From NCBI RefSeq assembly GCF_027409185.1, contig NC_084474.1:26999382-27063381 (forward strand): DNA of 64,000 nucleotides, written 5' to 3'. Origin of the DNA: Cynocephalus volans. Its lineage: Eukaryota > Chordata > Mammalia > Dermoptera > Cynocephalidae. The notes below the pieces were generated by a model that searched no databases, was not told the origin of the DNA, and saw only the letters and a program-made list of their open reading frames with translations. The position numbers and the translations under genes are program-made. Below are positions 1 to 10,750 of this stretch, piece after piece. How positions within the stretch are numbered: position 1 is the stretch's first letter; every line of letters starts with the position of its first letter.

Positions 1-133
1 TAACACCAAGGCCCCGGGTTCGGATCCCATATACGGATGGCCGGTTCGCTCACTGGCTGAGCGTGGTGCTGACAACACCAAGTCAAGGGTTAAGATCCCC
101 TTACCGGTCATCTTTTAAAAAAAAAAAAAAAAG
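1..133 (+). mobile_element. CYN-like SINE, class D, cut by window edge
   Basis: The end of the left monomer and the complete right monomer are present, ending in CCGGTCATCTTTT and an A tail. The start of the element lies outside the window. Confidence 0.9.
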
Positions 134-454
134 ATCAGTGTCACTGTTGTATTGAGAACAGACAGTACTGGAGGGAAAGGGAAACAAGGGCAGAAAAAGG
201 GAACCTGTTTAGGAGGCTACTGCAATGTCCACAAGAGAGATGACAGAGGTTTGCAGCCCTGTAGCAGGGATGGAGGTGGTAAGGACAGGTCCCATCCAAT
301 GTGCAGTAAGAGACAAGGCGAGGGGCGACTCCAAGGTTTTCTCTTTCTTTGTCTGATTGTCTGCTTGTTTTTGTCTGAGCAACTGAAGATTAGAATTGAC
401 TTAGCTGAGATGGGGAAGTCATTGGGTGGAGAGAATTGGGAAGGAATATCAGAA
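134..454. other. No feature recognised
   Basis: No gene or confident repeat was seen. The open frames here run into a SINE poly-T and have no recognisable domain. Confidence 0.5.
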
Positions 455-563
455 TTTTTTTTTTTTTTTTTTTGGTGACTGGCTTCTGCTGGTGTGGGAT
501 CTGAACTCTTGACCTTGGTATAATACACCATGCTCTAATCAACTGAGCTAACCAGCCAGCCCC
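455..563 (-). mobile_element. CYN-like SINE, class M
   Basis: Poly-T followed by the reverse complement of a tRNA-Ile-like monomer, ending GAGCTAACCAGCCAGCCCC. It is a diverged copy. Confidence 0.85.
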
Positions 564-588
564 CATTTTTGCACAAGTTAAATTTGAG

Positions 589-757
589 GGCCAGCCCATG
601 GCTCACTTGGGAGAGTGTGGTGCTGATAACACCAAGGCCACAAGTTCAGATCCCTATATAGGGATGGCCAGTTAGCTCACTTGGGAGAGCGTGGTGCTGA
701 CAACACCAAGTCAAGGGTTAAATCCCCTTACTGGTCATCTTTAAAAAAAAAAAAAAA
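589..757 (+). mobile_element. CYN-like SINE, class D
   Basis: Two monomers joined at CCCTATATAGGGATGGCC, ending TGGTCATCTTTAAAA with an A tail. Confidence 0.9.
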
Positions 758-864
758 TTGATACGTATGTTTGACTTCCCAGAGGAAATGTTGAGCAAGG
801 TCTGCATTCAAGGAAGAGGTCGAAGCTGAAGATATAAATGTAAGATTTGTCCATATAAAGATAA

Positions 865-1002
865 TTCTTTTTTTTTTTTTTAAAGATAATTCTTTGTTCA
901 TCTTTTTTTCTTTTTTTTTGGAAGCTGGCCAGTATGAGGATCCAAACCCTTGACCTTGGTGTTACAAGGCTGTGCTCTAACCAACAGAGCTAACCAGCCA
1001 AC
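865..1002 (-). mobile_element. CYN-like SINE, class M, with TSD
   Basis: A monomer in reverse orientation. The duplicated target CCATATAAAGATAA lies at 851-864 and 1003-1016. The tail holds a second T-run and a short duplicated stretch. Confidence 0.85.
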
Positions 1003-1054
1003 CCATATAAAGATAAATTCTTAAAATTATGAGAATGGAAGAGAATAAATCCAA

Positions 1055-1343
1055 GCACTAAATATTCATTTTTCTGAAATATGCTTTTTCTGTTTTTCTA
1101 ATCAGTAAACATAGATCTGTGTCATTCTTTATAACTGCCACATTGTGCATTTGGGATAGAAATATTAAATTGTCTATCCTTCACTATCAAATATGCAGTT
1201 CTTTCCAGTTTCTCACTATTACGAACACCACCACAATATATCCTTGTTGCATACATGCATGAGTATTCATCTAAGGGCAATAATACCAAGTAGAAGAATT
1301 AAATATTCTTTGAAAGTATGGGTTTAAACGGCTTTGTAACATA
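1055..1343 (-). repeat. Old L1 (L1M-like) 3' fragment
   Basis: The sequence resembles the reverse complement of mammalian L1M 3' ends (TTGTCTATCC.., TTTCCAGTTTCTCACTATTACGAAC). Identification is by eye. Confidence 0.5.
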
Positions 1344-1348
1344 CAGAC

Positions 1349-1960
1349 TGTTATGGGTTGAATTGTATCCCCCTAAAAAGATGGGTTAAAGGCCTAACCC
1401 TCAGTAGCTCAGAATGTGAACTTATTTGGAAATAGGGTTGTTGCAGATGTAATTACTTAAGTTAGTATGAGGTCATAGTAGACTAGGGTGAGCCCCTAAT
1501 CCAATATGACTGGTGTCCTTGTAAGAAGAGGACAGAGGGGAAGACACCATGTGACAACGGAGGCAGAGATTGGAATGGCGCAGCTGCAAGCCCAGGAATG
1601 CCAAGGACAGGCAGCAATACCAGAAGCTGAGAGAAAGGCATGGGACAGATTTGTCCTTGGAAACTCAGAGAGAGCATGGTCCTAACGACATCTTAATTTT
1701 GAACTTCCATCTTCCGGAACTGTGAGAGAATAAATTTTTGTCTTTTTTTTTTTTTTTTTTTTTTTGTCTTTTTCGTGACCGGCACTCAGCCAGTGAGTGC
1801 ACCGGCCATTCCCATATAGGATCCGAACCCGCAGCGGGAGCGTTACAGCGCTCCCAGCGCCGCACTCTCCCAAGTGCGCCACGGCTCGGCCCAAATTTTT
1901 GTCATTTTAAGCCACCCAGTTTGTGGTACTTTGTTAAGGGAGCCCTAGGAAACTAATACA
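1349..1960 (+). repeat. MLT1-type MaLR solo LTR with 5-bp TSD
   Basis: An ERVL-MaLR LTR starting TGTTATGGGTTGAATTG and ending GGAAACTAATACA. The 5-bp target CAGAC is duplicated at 1344-1348 and 1961-1965, so both ends are exact. A SINE is inserted at 1743-1892. No internal retroviral sequence adjoins it, so it is a solo LTR. Confidence 0.9.
1743..1892 (-). mobile_element. CYN-like SINE, class C2, inside MLT1 LTR
   Basis: Reverse complement of the GC-rich SINE with a shortened right half (CTGAGTGCCGGTCAC). The TSD AAATTTTTGTC lies at 1732-1742 and 1893-1903. Confidence 0.95.
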
Positions 1961-2048
1961 CAGACATACCATAATTTAACCATTTCCCTGTTTTTGTACA
2001 TTTATTGCCATTTTCCCCCACCATTGCAATACTACTGCAGGACAAGAA

Positions 2049-2310
2049 AATCCTGATCTTGGAGAAATAACAATGGTTAACATTATCTTAGCACTTTACA
2101 ATACATTATCTCTTTTAATTCTCGTAACAATCCAATCACATAAGGGCTTATTTATTATCTTCCCTATTTTACTATGAGGACACAGGCAAAGAGAGTTTAA
2201 ATACCTTGTTCAAGGTCACATGGCTAATAGAAGAGCAGAGCAGGTTGTTTCAAGTCCAGGTGCACAGGCTCCAAAGTCTGAGCCGTTGACCACTACACTG
2301 TGCTGCCTGT
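2049..2310 (-). repeat. MIR
   Basis: Antisense MIR signature: TTTTAATTCTCGTAACAATCC, then a degenerate ACAGGCAAAGAGAG and CAAGGTCACATGGCTAATAG. Confidence 0.8.
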
Positions 2311-2355
2311 TACCTTTGCCTTCCACTTATTACAAACTACAGACTTTATTTGTTC

Positions 2356-2454
2356 GTTTTGTTTTTTTGGTGGCTGGCTGCCTGGTACAAGGATCCTTGA
2401 CATTGGTATTATAACACTACACCTTAAACAATTGAGCTAACCAGCCAGCCCAGA
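2356..2454 (-). mobile_element. CYN-like SINE, class M
   Basis: A monomer ending GAGCTAACCAGCCAGCCC. AGACTTTA-like sequence on both sides suggests a diverged TSD. Confidence 0.85.
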
Positions 2455-2466
2455 CTAGAGACTTTA

Positions 2467-3320
2467 ATGTTAGGAAATATCAGGGTAAAAATAACATCTT
2501 TTCCAATATCGCTTGTAACAAAGGTTGAAATTTATACATATGCAACTGAAAATTATAGTAGAAAGTATGGTTCCTTAATGAAAGCTGAAAATAAATCTAA
2601 CGAGGGAGAGGGCTGGCCCATGGCAATCAGGTTGTGGGGAAGAAGTCCTGCAGGATGGACACCCGCCAGCACGATCACTCACCTCAGACCCCTCTCTCTG
2701 AACGGGTATTCCCCAAACAAACTTCAGATTTAGTTTGGTTTTCCATGTGACATTCATCTACAGAGAGAATGTACTATTATCAACAGCATGGCACCTATTG
2801 CTGGTAATGGGCGTATATCTCACTGAAAATCAAGAAACTGGCTTTCTATTTGGGGACGGGAGTTTCTTCTAAAAGTAGAGAACAGTATTCTAAAATAATA
2901 GTTAAAATGCTTTAGACAGTGCTGAAGCGATCCTTTCTGAAAATCCTGCTTCATTACACTGGTAATGAGAAATATATGTGTGTATCGAACAGAAGACAAA
3001 TCGAAGAGCTGCATAGATCACTTACCCACGAAGCAACAGGAAGGAGCAAATCTTAAAAGTCATTGAACATTATGCAATAGCTTCATAAAGCTCGAGGGAT
3101 TTGTGAATTCACTCATAATTGAAAAGTGGTGTGTTAAATGAGTTTTCTGTTGGTATAAGAAGGGAGAGTAGCTACTTATCTTATTCTGGAAAAATAAAGT
3201 AAAATGTAGAAGAAAATACAGGTCCCAATGTGATCTTTCATCAGTACCCCCAAATGTACTCATTTTTAACTTGCTGCTGTAGAGGAGAAATTTACTTTAA
3301 CATATGCCATCTGCTTCTGG
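2467..3320. other. No feature recognised
   Basis: No confident repeat, RNA gene or exon was seen in this stretch. The short frames have no domains. Confidence 0.4.
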
Positions 3321-3321
3321 A

Positions 3322-3841
3322 CCTGTGCTTGCTAAAAACAAATAAATGAACAAGGTAGCATAACTAACGCCATTTTGAACTACTCCGCCATTTCAGGCCA
3401 AGGCTGGAAAGTCCCTACGAGGGACAGCCCAGCTATACCAGGAAGGGCATGACCGCCCAAAGTACACCCAGTTCCAGGAACTGTCTAACCAGTTCCTTAT
3501 CTTTGGGCCACCTGGCCTAATCATAAAAGGGGTGGGTTATTGGTCAATTCCCCAGTTCCTTGTCTGTGTACCACCCCACTGAAAGCCACCAATAGATTTA
3601 AAAGTCACCTCAGGTGACCAATAAGCTGTGTACAACTCATCCTGTTGCCAAAGTCTGCCTACCAAACTGTATAAAAAGTGCTTGTTTTAAGAGCTCAGGG
3701 CCACTTCTGTCCTGAAGATGGAGCGACCCCAGCATGCTGGGATAAAAAACTCTTGCTTGATTGCAGCGATCTCTGTCTCCCGGTCTTTGAGAGATGAGCC
3801 TTCCCAACAAGTAAGATTCACACTTTCGGGCCAGTCTTACA
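3322..3841 (+). repeat. Gammaretrovirus-like (ERV1) solo LTR
   Basis: The order of signals is that of an ERV1 LTR: a U3 with AACGCCATTTTG, a TATA box (GTATAAAAAG, 3669-3678), an R/U5 part starting near GAGCTCAGGGCCACTTCTG, an AATAAA-like GGGATAAAAAAC and a U5 with GTCTCCCGGTCTTTGAGAG. No internal viral sequence adjoins it. The edges and a TSD could not be fixed, so the coordinates are approximate. Confidence 0.7.
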
Positions 3842-3999
3842 CTGCCATATCAAATCTAAGAATAAAATGGTCAGGTGAATTCATATGATTTCATGTGATT
3901 TGCTTTCTTTGGAGTTATCCAAATGATCTACTATGTTGGTTTTTTGTTATTATATTTTGTGGTCTGTTTCTATTTTTTTGTTTGTTTATTTTGGCAGTT

Positions 4000-4221
4000 G
4001 TTTGTTTTGGAGGCTGGCAGGTATGAGGATCTAAACCTTGACCTTAGGGACGGCCCATGGCTTACTTGGGAGAGCGTGGTGCTGACAGCACCAAGTCAAG
4101 GGTTAAGATCCCCTTACTGGTCATCTTTTTAAAAAAATTTTAAATAAAAATAAATAAATAAACCTTGACCTTGGTGTTATAAGTACCACACTCTAACCAA
4201 GTGAGCTAACAGGCCAGACTG
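4000..4221 (-). mobile_element. CYN-like SINE, class M, split by a younger SINE
   Basis: An antisense monomer whose two halves (4000-4045 and 4159-4221) are separated by a plus-strand SINE. The older copy supplies the duplicated target site. Confidence 0.9.
4046..4158 (+). mobile_element. CYN-like SINE, class H, nested
   Basis: One unit with the D-type head (GGACGGCCCATGGCT) and the D-type tail (TTACTGGTCATCTTTTT). It is flanked by the 14-bp TSD TAAACCTTGACCTT at 4032-4045 and 4159-4172, which lies inside the older SINE. Confidence 0.93.
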
Positions 4222-4319
4222 TTTATATACATATATTTTTTTTTTCTATTTTTGATTCTTTTCTTAAATTTTTAAAAAATTTTATTTGTTGTTGTTTATT
4301 TAATTATTTTTATTTTTTC

Positions 4320-4337
<18 letters not shown>

Positions 4338-4352
<15 letters not shown>

Positions 4353-4514
4353 TATTAAAAGATGACTGGTAAGGGGATCTTAACCCTTGACTTGGTGTTG
4401 TCAGCACCACGCTCTCCCAAGTGAGCCAACTGGCTGTCCCTATATAGGGATCCGAACTCATGGCCTTGGTGTTATCAGCACCACACTCTGTCAAGTGAGC
4501 CATGGGCTGGCCCT
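4338..4514 (-). mobile_element. CYN-like SINE, class D
   Basis: Poly-T, then AAGATGACTGGTAAGGGG, two monomers and a terminal GGGCTGGCCC. The flank is a TA-rich simple repeat. Confidence 0.92.
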
Positions 4515-4853
4515 TCATTTATATTTCTTAATCCAAAAACAAAAAATTAGTTTAGGAATTTTCACGGAAGCAATATTCATTGGCACCTCATTACTCTAGA
4601 AAAATTGTAGATCAGTAAGCATGTGCAGGATGATATTTTTACTGTTCTAATTTCTGAAGAAGTTGAAGAGGAGAAAACCCTGCAAGTTTTCTCTGAGCAT
4701 TGTCTTGAGAGCTGAAGCACTAAGATGGTGTTACCTAAATATAAAATGTCCTCTTTCCTGTCATTACCCGTAACTGTCACCACCACCACTGGATATTCAC
4801 CACCTTGTCTGGTGAAGTCTATGGACCTCTTTCTCAAAATAATATTAAGTGTA

Positions 4854-4957
4854 GGGTTGGCTGGTTACTCAGTTGGTTAGAGCATGGTGTTGTGACACCA
4901 AGGTCAAGAGTTCAGATCCCCATACCACCCAGCCTCCAAAAATATATATATATATAG
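4854..4957 (+). mobile_element. CYN-like SINE, class M
   Basis: A sense monomer with a TA-rich tail. The TSD TTAAGTGTA is at 4845-4853 and 4958-4966. Confidence 0.9.
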
Positions 4958-5118
4958 TTAAGTGTATAAAATATATAGCATTACCAACAAACCAATGATA
5001 CTAAATACAATTATATTATAGCATAGTATGTGGATAGAATCAGATCCATGAACTTGGATAAGATAATAAATACATCTTTAGTTTCACTAATCTCTAACTG
5101 AAATTTACCATTTTCTTT

Positions 5119-5275
5119 CTTTTTTTTTTTTTTCTTTTTGTCATTTTTGTGACTGGCCGCACCGCGCTCAGCCAGTGAGTGCACCGGCCATCCCTATATA
5201 GGATCCGAACCCGCGGCGGGAGCACTGCTGCCCTCCCAGCGCCGCACTCTCCCGAGCGTGCCGCGGGTTAGGCCC
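5119..5275 (-). mobile_element. CYN-like SINE, class C1
   Basis: A GC-rich SINE with the longer of the two deleted right halves (GGCCGCACCGCGCTCAGCC on plus). The TSD TACCATTTTCTTT is at 5106-5118 and 5276-5288. Confidence 0.93.
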
Positions 5276-5397
5276 TACCATTTTCTTTAATGACATGCGT
5301 AAGCAACAAATGACAGTAGTATAATCAGCAACTGAGACTGTCACCAAGAGAAACCACAGGTTTTTTTCCTATCATATTACCAATGCTGCATATACCT

Positions 5398-5499
5398 TCT
5401 TTGTTTTGTTTTTTATTTTTGGCAGCTGACAGGGATCTGAACCCTTGACCTTGATGTTACAACACCTCACTCTAACCAGCTGAGCTAACCAACCAGCCC
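5398..5499 (-). mobile_element. CYN-like SINE, class M
   Basis: An antisense monomer between diverged TSD copies, TGCTGCATATACCT (5384-5397) and TGCTACATATATCCT (5500-5514). Confidence 0.88.
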
Positions 5500-5709
5500 T
5501 GCTACATATATCCTGAAATATAATTTATATATAAAACATGTAATTTAGTATGTACTCATATATATATATGACTTTGAAATTTCTGTGATTAGATCCACTG
5601 CTAAATCTTGCCATTCAATGTATTAGTAGAGAAATCATATTTTAATATATTTCAAACATTTAAAATATTTTAATAGCTATTGAAACATAACTAGCTTCTC
5701 ATAGTTTTG

Positions 5710-5826
5710 TTGTTGTTTTTCTTTCTTTTTTTTTTTTTTTTTTGGCATCTGGTCGGTAAGGGGATCTGAACCCATGACTTTGGTATTACAAGACTGTGCT
5801 CTAACCAACTGAGCTAACCAACTAGT
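5710..5826 (-). mobile_element. CYN-like SINE, class M
   Basis: Poly-T, then TGGCATCTGGTCGGTAAGG and a diverged monomer ending GAGCTAACCAACTAG. Confidence 0.85.
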
Positions 5827-5835
5827 TGTCTTATA

Positions 5836-6626
5836 ACTTTATATATTGTATTTTTATTAAGAAATTATTTACAGCAAAATACACAAATCTTAGAGGTTAG
5901 CTCAGTGAGTTTTTACATATGTATATAACCCTGTAGCCACCACCTATTTCAAGATATAAAACACTATGCCCCTTCCCAGTCAATAAACCCCTCCAATTGA
6001 TTATTCTATCACCACAGATTAATTTTGCCTGTTCTTGAACTTCATATAAATGGAATCATATAGTATATACTCTTTTGTGTCTGACTTAACACATTTTTAA
6101 TATTCATCCATGTTGTTGTAGCACTGGTTTTTTTTTTTTTTTTAAGATGACCGATAAGGGGATCTTAACCCTTCACTTGGTGTTATCAACACCACACTCT
6201 AACCAACTGAGCCCAACCAGCCAGCCTGTTTCTTTTTTTCCTTATTGCTACGTGGTATTCTAATATATGAATATACCACAATTTATATACCTATTCTTTT
6301 GTGGATAGACATTCATGCTGATCCCATTTTGAGACTATTAAGAACAGAGCTGCTATGAACATTGCAGCATAAATCTTTTTGTGGACATATGCACTTATTT
6401 CACGTCGGTACATACCTAGGAATGGCATTGCTGGACCATAAAGTAGGAGTATGTTTAATTTTGTTAGAAACTGCCAGTTTTCAAAGGAGTTGTAGTATTT
6501 ATACTACAGCCATGTATAAGTGCTCTAGTTGCTCCTAATCCTTGTCAACACTTGATTTGTTACTCTTTTTACTTTTAGTCATTGTAGTGGGTGTTTAATG
6601 GTCTCATTGGAAATGTATACTATATT
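5836..6626 (-). repeat. Old L1 (L1M-like) 3' end, split by a SINE
   Basis: Antisense sequence typical of mammalian L1M ends, such as TTCATATAAATGGAATCAT, ATTCATCCATGTTGTTG and CTGGACCATAAAGTAGG. A SINE interrupts it at about 6129-6226. Confidence 0.8.
6129..6226 (-). mobile_element. CYN-like SINE, single hybrid unit
   Basis: The tail is D-type (AAGATGACCGATAAGGGG) but the head is M-type (AACCAGCCAGCC), a single recombinant unit inside old L1 sequence. Confidence 0.85.
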
Positions 6627-7042
6627 TATGTGCAAGAGGTCTTTTCTGTGATAATAAGACTAATGCCCAGCCTTTCCATGTTGGCTTTGATGAAGCAAGC
6701 CCCTGTGTGGTGAGCTGCCCCATGGAGAGAGCCACGTGGCAGGAATTCAGGGCAGTCTCTGGCAGATAGGTACCAAGAAACTGAGCCCCTCAGCTGACAG
6801 GCCCCAAGAAACCAAGTGCTGTCAACAGCCATATACATGAGCTTGAAAGCAGATCCTTCCCTGGTTAAGCCTTGAGGTGAGATGGCAGCCCTGCTGACAC
6901 CTTGATTACAACTTTGCAGAGGACTCAGTTAAGCTGTGGCCTTGGATTCCTGAACTGCAGAAACTATGATACGATACATGTGCTATTTTTAAGTCACTAG
7001 GTTTATGGTGATATTGTTATGCAGCAATAGATAACTAATACA
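6627..7042 (+). repeat. MLT1-type MaLR LTR, 5' end unclear
   Basis: The 3' part is characteristic: TTAAGTCACTAGGTTTATGG, then GTTATGCAGCAATAGATAAC and TAATACA. The 5' edge was not resolved. Confidence 0.7.
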
Positions 7043-7069
7043 GAGAGAGACACCAGATAGGAATTGAGC

Positions 7070-7170
7070 CTTGGACCGGCCTGTGGCTCACTCGGGAGAG
7101 TGTGGGGCTGATAACACCAAGACAAGGGTTGAGATCCCCTTACCGGTCATCTTTTTAAAAAAAAAAAAAA
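7070..7170 (+). mobile_element. CYN-like SINE, class H
   Basis: One unit with head GGACCGGCCTGTGGCTCACT fused directly to tail CCTTACCGGTCATC and an A tail. AGGAATTGAGSCTT flanks it on both sides as a TSD (about 7057-7069 and 7171-7185). Confidence 0.9.
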
Positions 7171-7389
7171 AAGGAATTGAGGCTTCAGTGGAGCAATGCA
7201 CAGTCCATGGTACTGCACAGGGAGGGAGGCACGGTAATAAATTACCCAACCTTTCTCCCCTCCTATTGCAGTTCCCAGTTGACCAAAAGGGAGTCCATTA
7301 ATGCAGTCCTTACAGGTCATCTTCCTAGGGCACAGAACAATATGAAAAACAGGGAGAGTGGGCCTGGAGTGGCAAATGGGAGATAAACA

Positions 7390-8800
7390 GCACAGTAACT
7401 GTACTAAACTTTGTTTTTAAAACTAAAACACTTACTTTATAACCTGTGAGAATGTTTGTCCATATTCAAAAGAAATACATGAATGATTCCTATGTTAGCA
7501 CAATCATATGTTAAGGTACGTATGGAGAATTATGTACTGTATATAGTTATTTTAATTTCAGATTGTAGGGTTTCATTAAATTAAATGATATTATGACACT
7601 GGTAAAGGCACATTGCTTTGCTAAGAATTAAATAGAATAGAAAATAAATAGGAAATATATTAAACATTTCTTAAAAAGGAAATAAATTTCAGTAATACTA
7701 ACTGAGTAATTTAGATGACAAATTCTTTAATATAAATGTAGATTTTAGAATTATTGTACTATAAGTCCCAAGTTATTTTAAAATCTAGTAGTCATGCTTC
7801 TAGCTGTGTTGTTTCAGAATAATTATTTCTGATAAAACTGGAAGTTACATTTTTTTTTTTATTCCATAAAATGTTCTTTTTCTTCTGGCACTGTCATGAA
7901 ACATCATTTAACTGAAAACATTTCACTGCCCACTTTTGTGAGGTGTTTCCAGACTCTAAACTTCGGATCTGTCATTAGTAGGAATTACATAGCATTTCTC
8001 AATAAACCACAGTAATTTATAAACTGAATGGGGAAAAAATTGTCATGATAGACTCTTAAAATTCATCTAAAAATTATAAATAGGGAAAATTGAATTTAAT
8101 TTCGAGTTGCTTTCCCTTCTCTCTGAGAAATAAGTGAAGAATACAAATTCAAGGTAAAGCTGAATATAGATTAGTTGAGAGTTAACTGTCTTAATAAATC
8201 CATCAGAGTAGAAAACTTGGCTGTTCCTTGGAAGTGCTCAAAAATTGTTTCCTTTTAATCCAAGGAGAAATCATCTTGTTAGAATGAAGGTAACAACCGG
8301 AAAATGAGATACGATCAGAAAGAAAACTGTCCCGTAAGAGACTTGTGCAGCTGCCTTCAGGATTTCCATAATGGAGAACCTGCTCTAGTCAATTTAGAGC
8401 AGTACGTGAGGTAAAAACATTATGAAAGAAAATGAATGTTTAGTTCTTAAAGGTTCTTTTAAGAAAAGGATGGAGAATTTCATTGCTTAAGTATTAAACT
8501 CATTAAAAAAAAAAAAAGTCAAAAAGAGAATACAAAGAAACAGGTGGCTGGCAGCTCTAGGAGAAAGTGTTTTCCTCTCTTAACAAGGTTTGGCAAAGCC
8601 TGGATATGGCCCTGTTAACAGAGACAAGTAATACCTTGAGGACATAATGTGTAGTATCACCCCAAAATCACAGCAGTAATTACCTTCCTGACATTCATTT
8701 GGGTGAAAAACCATCCTTCATTAGATTTATGTTTTCCGATGTTGGAGTACTAAATTAAGTCGTTGTCTTACTAATAAGTCACCTTGGGTATTACCTGGGC
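7390..8800. other. AT-rich stretch, no feature recognised
   Basis: About 1.4 kb with no SINE and no repeat that I could name, and no frame with a recognisable domain. Confidence 0.4.
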
Positions 8801-8838
8801 ATGCCCTATCCAGATCAGTGGCTCAGGAATAAAAGGCC

Positions 8839-8987
8839 TGGCCGGCCCGTGGCTCACTCGGTAGAGTGCGGTGCTGATAGCGCCAAGGCCCCGGGTTCGG
8901 ATCCCATATACGGATGGCCGGTTCGCTCACTGGCTGAGCGTGGTGCTGACAACACCAAGTCAAGGGTTAAGATCCCCTTACCGGTCA

Positions 8988-9019
<32 letters not shown>
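8839..9019 (+). mobile_element. CYN-like SINE, class D, young-looking
   Basis: A dimer close to the window consensus with a long pure A tail. The exact 14-bp TSD AGGAATAAAAGGCC is at 8825-8838 and 9020-9033. Confidence 0.96.
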
Positions 9020-9023
<4 letters not shown>

Positions 9024-9210
9024 ATAAAAGGCCAAGGTGGGAGGGGAGTTAAGAATATTAGGTAACATTGGTGGCAAGATCAAGGAGCCACAGGACAGCT
9101 CTGAATGATGCAACCGAAATGGCATTTTCATAAATAATAAGGTTAATAAATCCTCTTAACCAGAACTAGGAACACAGAAGTGCAGCTTCACTACACTCTG
9201 TGAGATTACT

Positions 9211-9667
9211 AGGTTATTTTCCTGGGGCTACTGTAACAAAGTCCCACAAACTGGGTGGTTTAAAATAATAGAAGTGTATTCTGTCACAGTTCTAGAGGCC
9301 AGAAGTCCAAAATCGAGGCATCGTCAGGACTGCACTCCTTCCAAAGGCTCTAGGGGAGAATCCTTCTTTGCCTCTCCCAGTATCTGGCAGCTTTGGGCGC
9401 TTCTTGGTTTGTGGCTGCAGAATTCCCAACTCCACCTCCGTCTTCACATGGCCTTCTCCTTTCTGGGTCTTCTCTTCTGTCCCTTATAAACATTTGTCAT
9501 TGGATTTAGGGCCCATCTGGATAATCCAGGATGATCTTATCTGGAGACGCATAACTTGATTACATGTGCAAAGACCCTTTTTTCCAAACATGGTAACATT
9601 CACGGAATCAGGGGTAGGGCATGATATACCCTTTTTTGGGGGGGTGGCGCCATTCAACCCACTATAA
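9211..9667 (-). repeat. MLT1-type MaLR LTR
   Basis: Antisense LTR: GGGCTACTGTAACAAAGTCC.., CTTCACATGGCCTTCTCC.., ending CATTCAACCCACTATA. The edges are approximate. Confidence 0.82.
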
Positions 9668-10376
9668 CTACCGAGTCTGAATGTTTACTTCTTTTGTTAC
9701 TAAATAGCTTATCCTCTCAACAAAGTGATGACAAATCGCAGCAAAAACCAAAGGCTAACTTTATCATGAGAGGCATCAGGGAGAAACCAGGGCAAATTCC
9801 CTGCTTACCCGTATACTTGGATGCTCTAGTTAGTTTTTAGCTGCCCAGTATCTGAACCTCCTCCCTATGCTTAAGTAATCCCCATATTAAGAAATAGAAT
9901 AAACTCACTGCAGAATCTTTATATACATATATATTATATACATAATATATACACATAAATCTTTTATATATACAGTATTTACACACATGCCAGATACTTT
10001 CTTTCCCAGCCCAGCCTCCCATGAAGCCTGTAGCAAGGGCATAGGTACAAGATCTGGGCTCTACCAAGACACACCTGCCAAGGATTTAAGTCCAAAGATT
10101 TAATGTGGGAGCAGAAGCAACACCATTATGAAAAGAGTGGTGGCCCCTGCAGGGCCCAGGTACATAATTTGGAGGGCCCAGTGCAAAATGAAAGGGACCA
10201 ACAGACAAACAAATAATATTGGATAATTTTTAATGCTGGGAAAGGATTTTCAGCTGATGTAACTATTACTGGAGATATGAAGAGTATTTTATACGCTGTG
10301 ACAACATTGCAATAGGTTTCTGGTAAATTATTTCAAAGTATAAATTTTAGTACATGCATAGCTGAGGAGTCGTCTC
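9668..10376. other. No confident feature
   Basis: Mostly unassigned. A stretch near 10140-10200 (GGCCCCTGCAGGGCCC.., GGAGGGCCCAGTGCAAAATG) looks like an old DNA-transposon fragment, but I could not name it. Confidence 0.35.
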
Positions 10377-10395
10377 ACCTATACTTTTTCTTTTC

Positions 10396-10508
10396 TTTTT
10401 TTTTTATCACTCCTAAAAATAATTTTTTTTTTTTACATTTGAAATCCACACACTTAATTATATTTTTCACATAATTATACTTAGACACTTTTCTGTCTTT
10501 CTTTTTAC
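10396..10508 (-). repeat. 3'-transduced flanking sequence of the L1, two segments
   Basis: Between the L1 poly-A (T-run 10509-10522) and the TSD lie segment A (about 10435-10508), a second T-run (10423-10434), segment B (10406-10422) and a third T-run (10396-10405). Non-L1 sequence ending in its own poly-A inside the TSD is the hallmark of L1 3' transduction. Two segments suggest two successive read-through events. Confidence 0.72.
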
Positions 10509-10750
10509 TTTTTTTTTTTTTTAACTTTCATTTTGTTGATATACATTTTGGTTGATTATTGTTGCCTCTTACCAAAACCTCCCTCCCTCCTCCCTCTCCT
10601 CCCTCCCCCCCAACAATGTCCTTTCTGTTTGCTTGTCGTATCAACTTCAAGTAATTGTGGTTGTTATATCTTCTTCCCCCCCCCCCCCGCCGTTTCGTGT
10701 GTGTGTATGTGTGTGTGTCTGTGTGTGTGTGTGAATTTATATATTAATTT

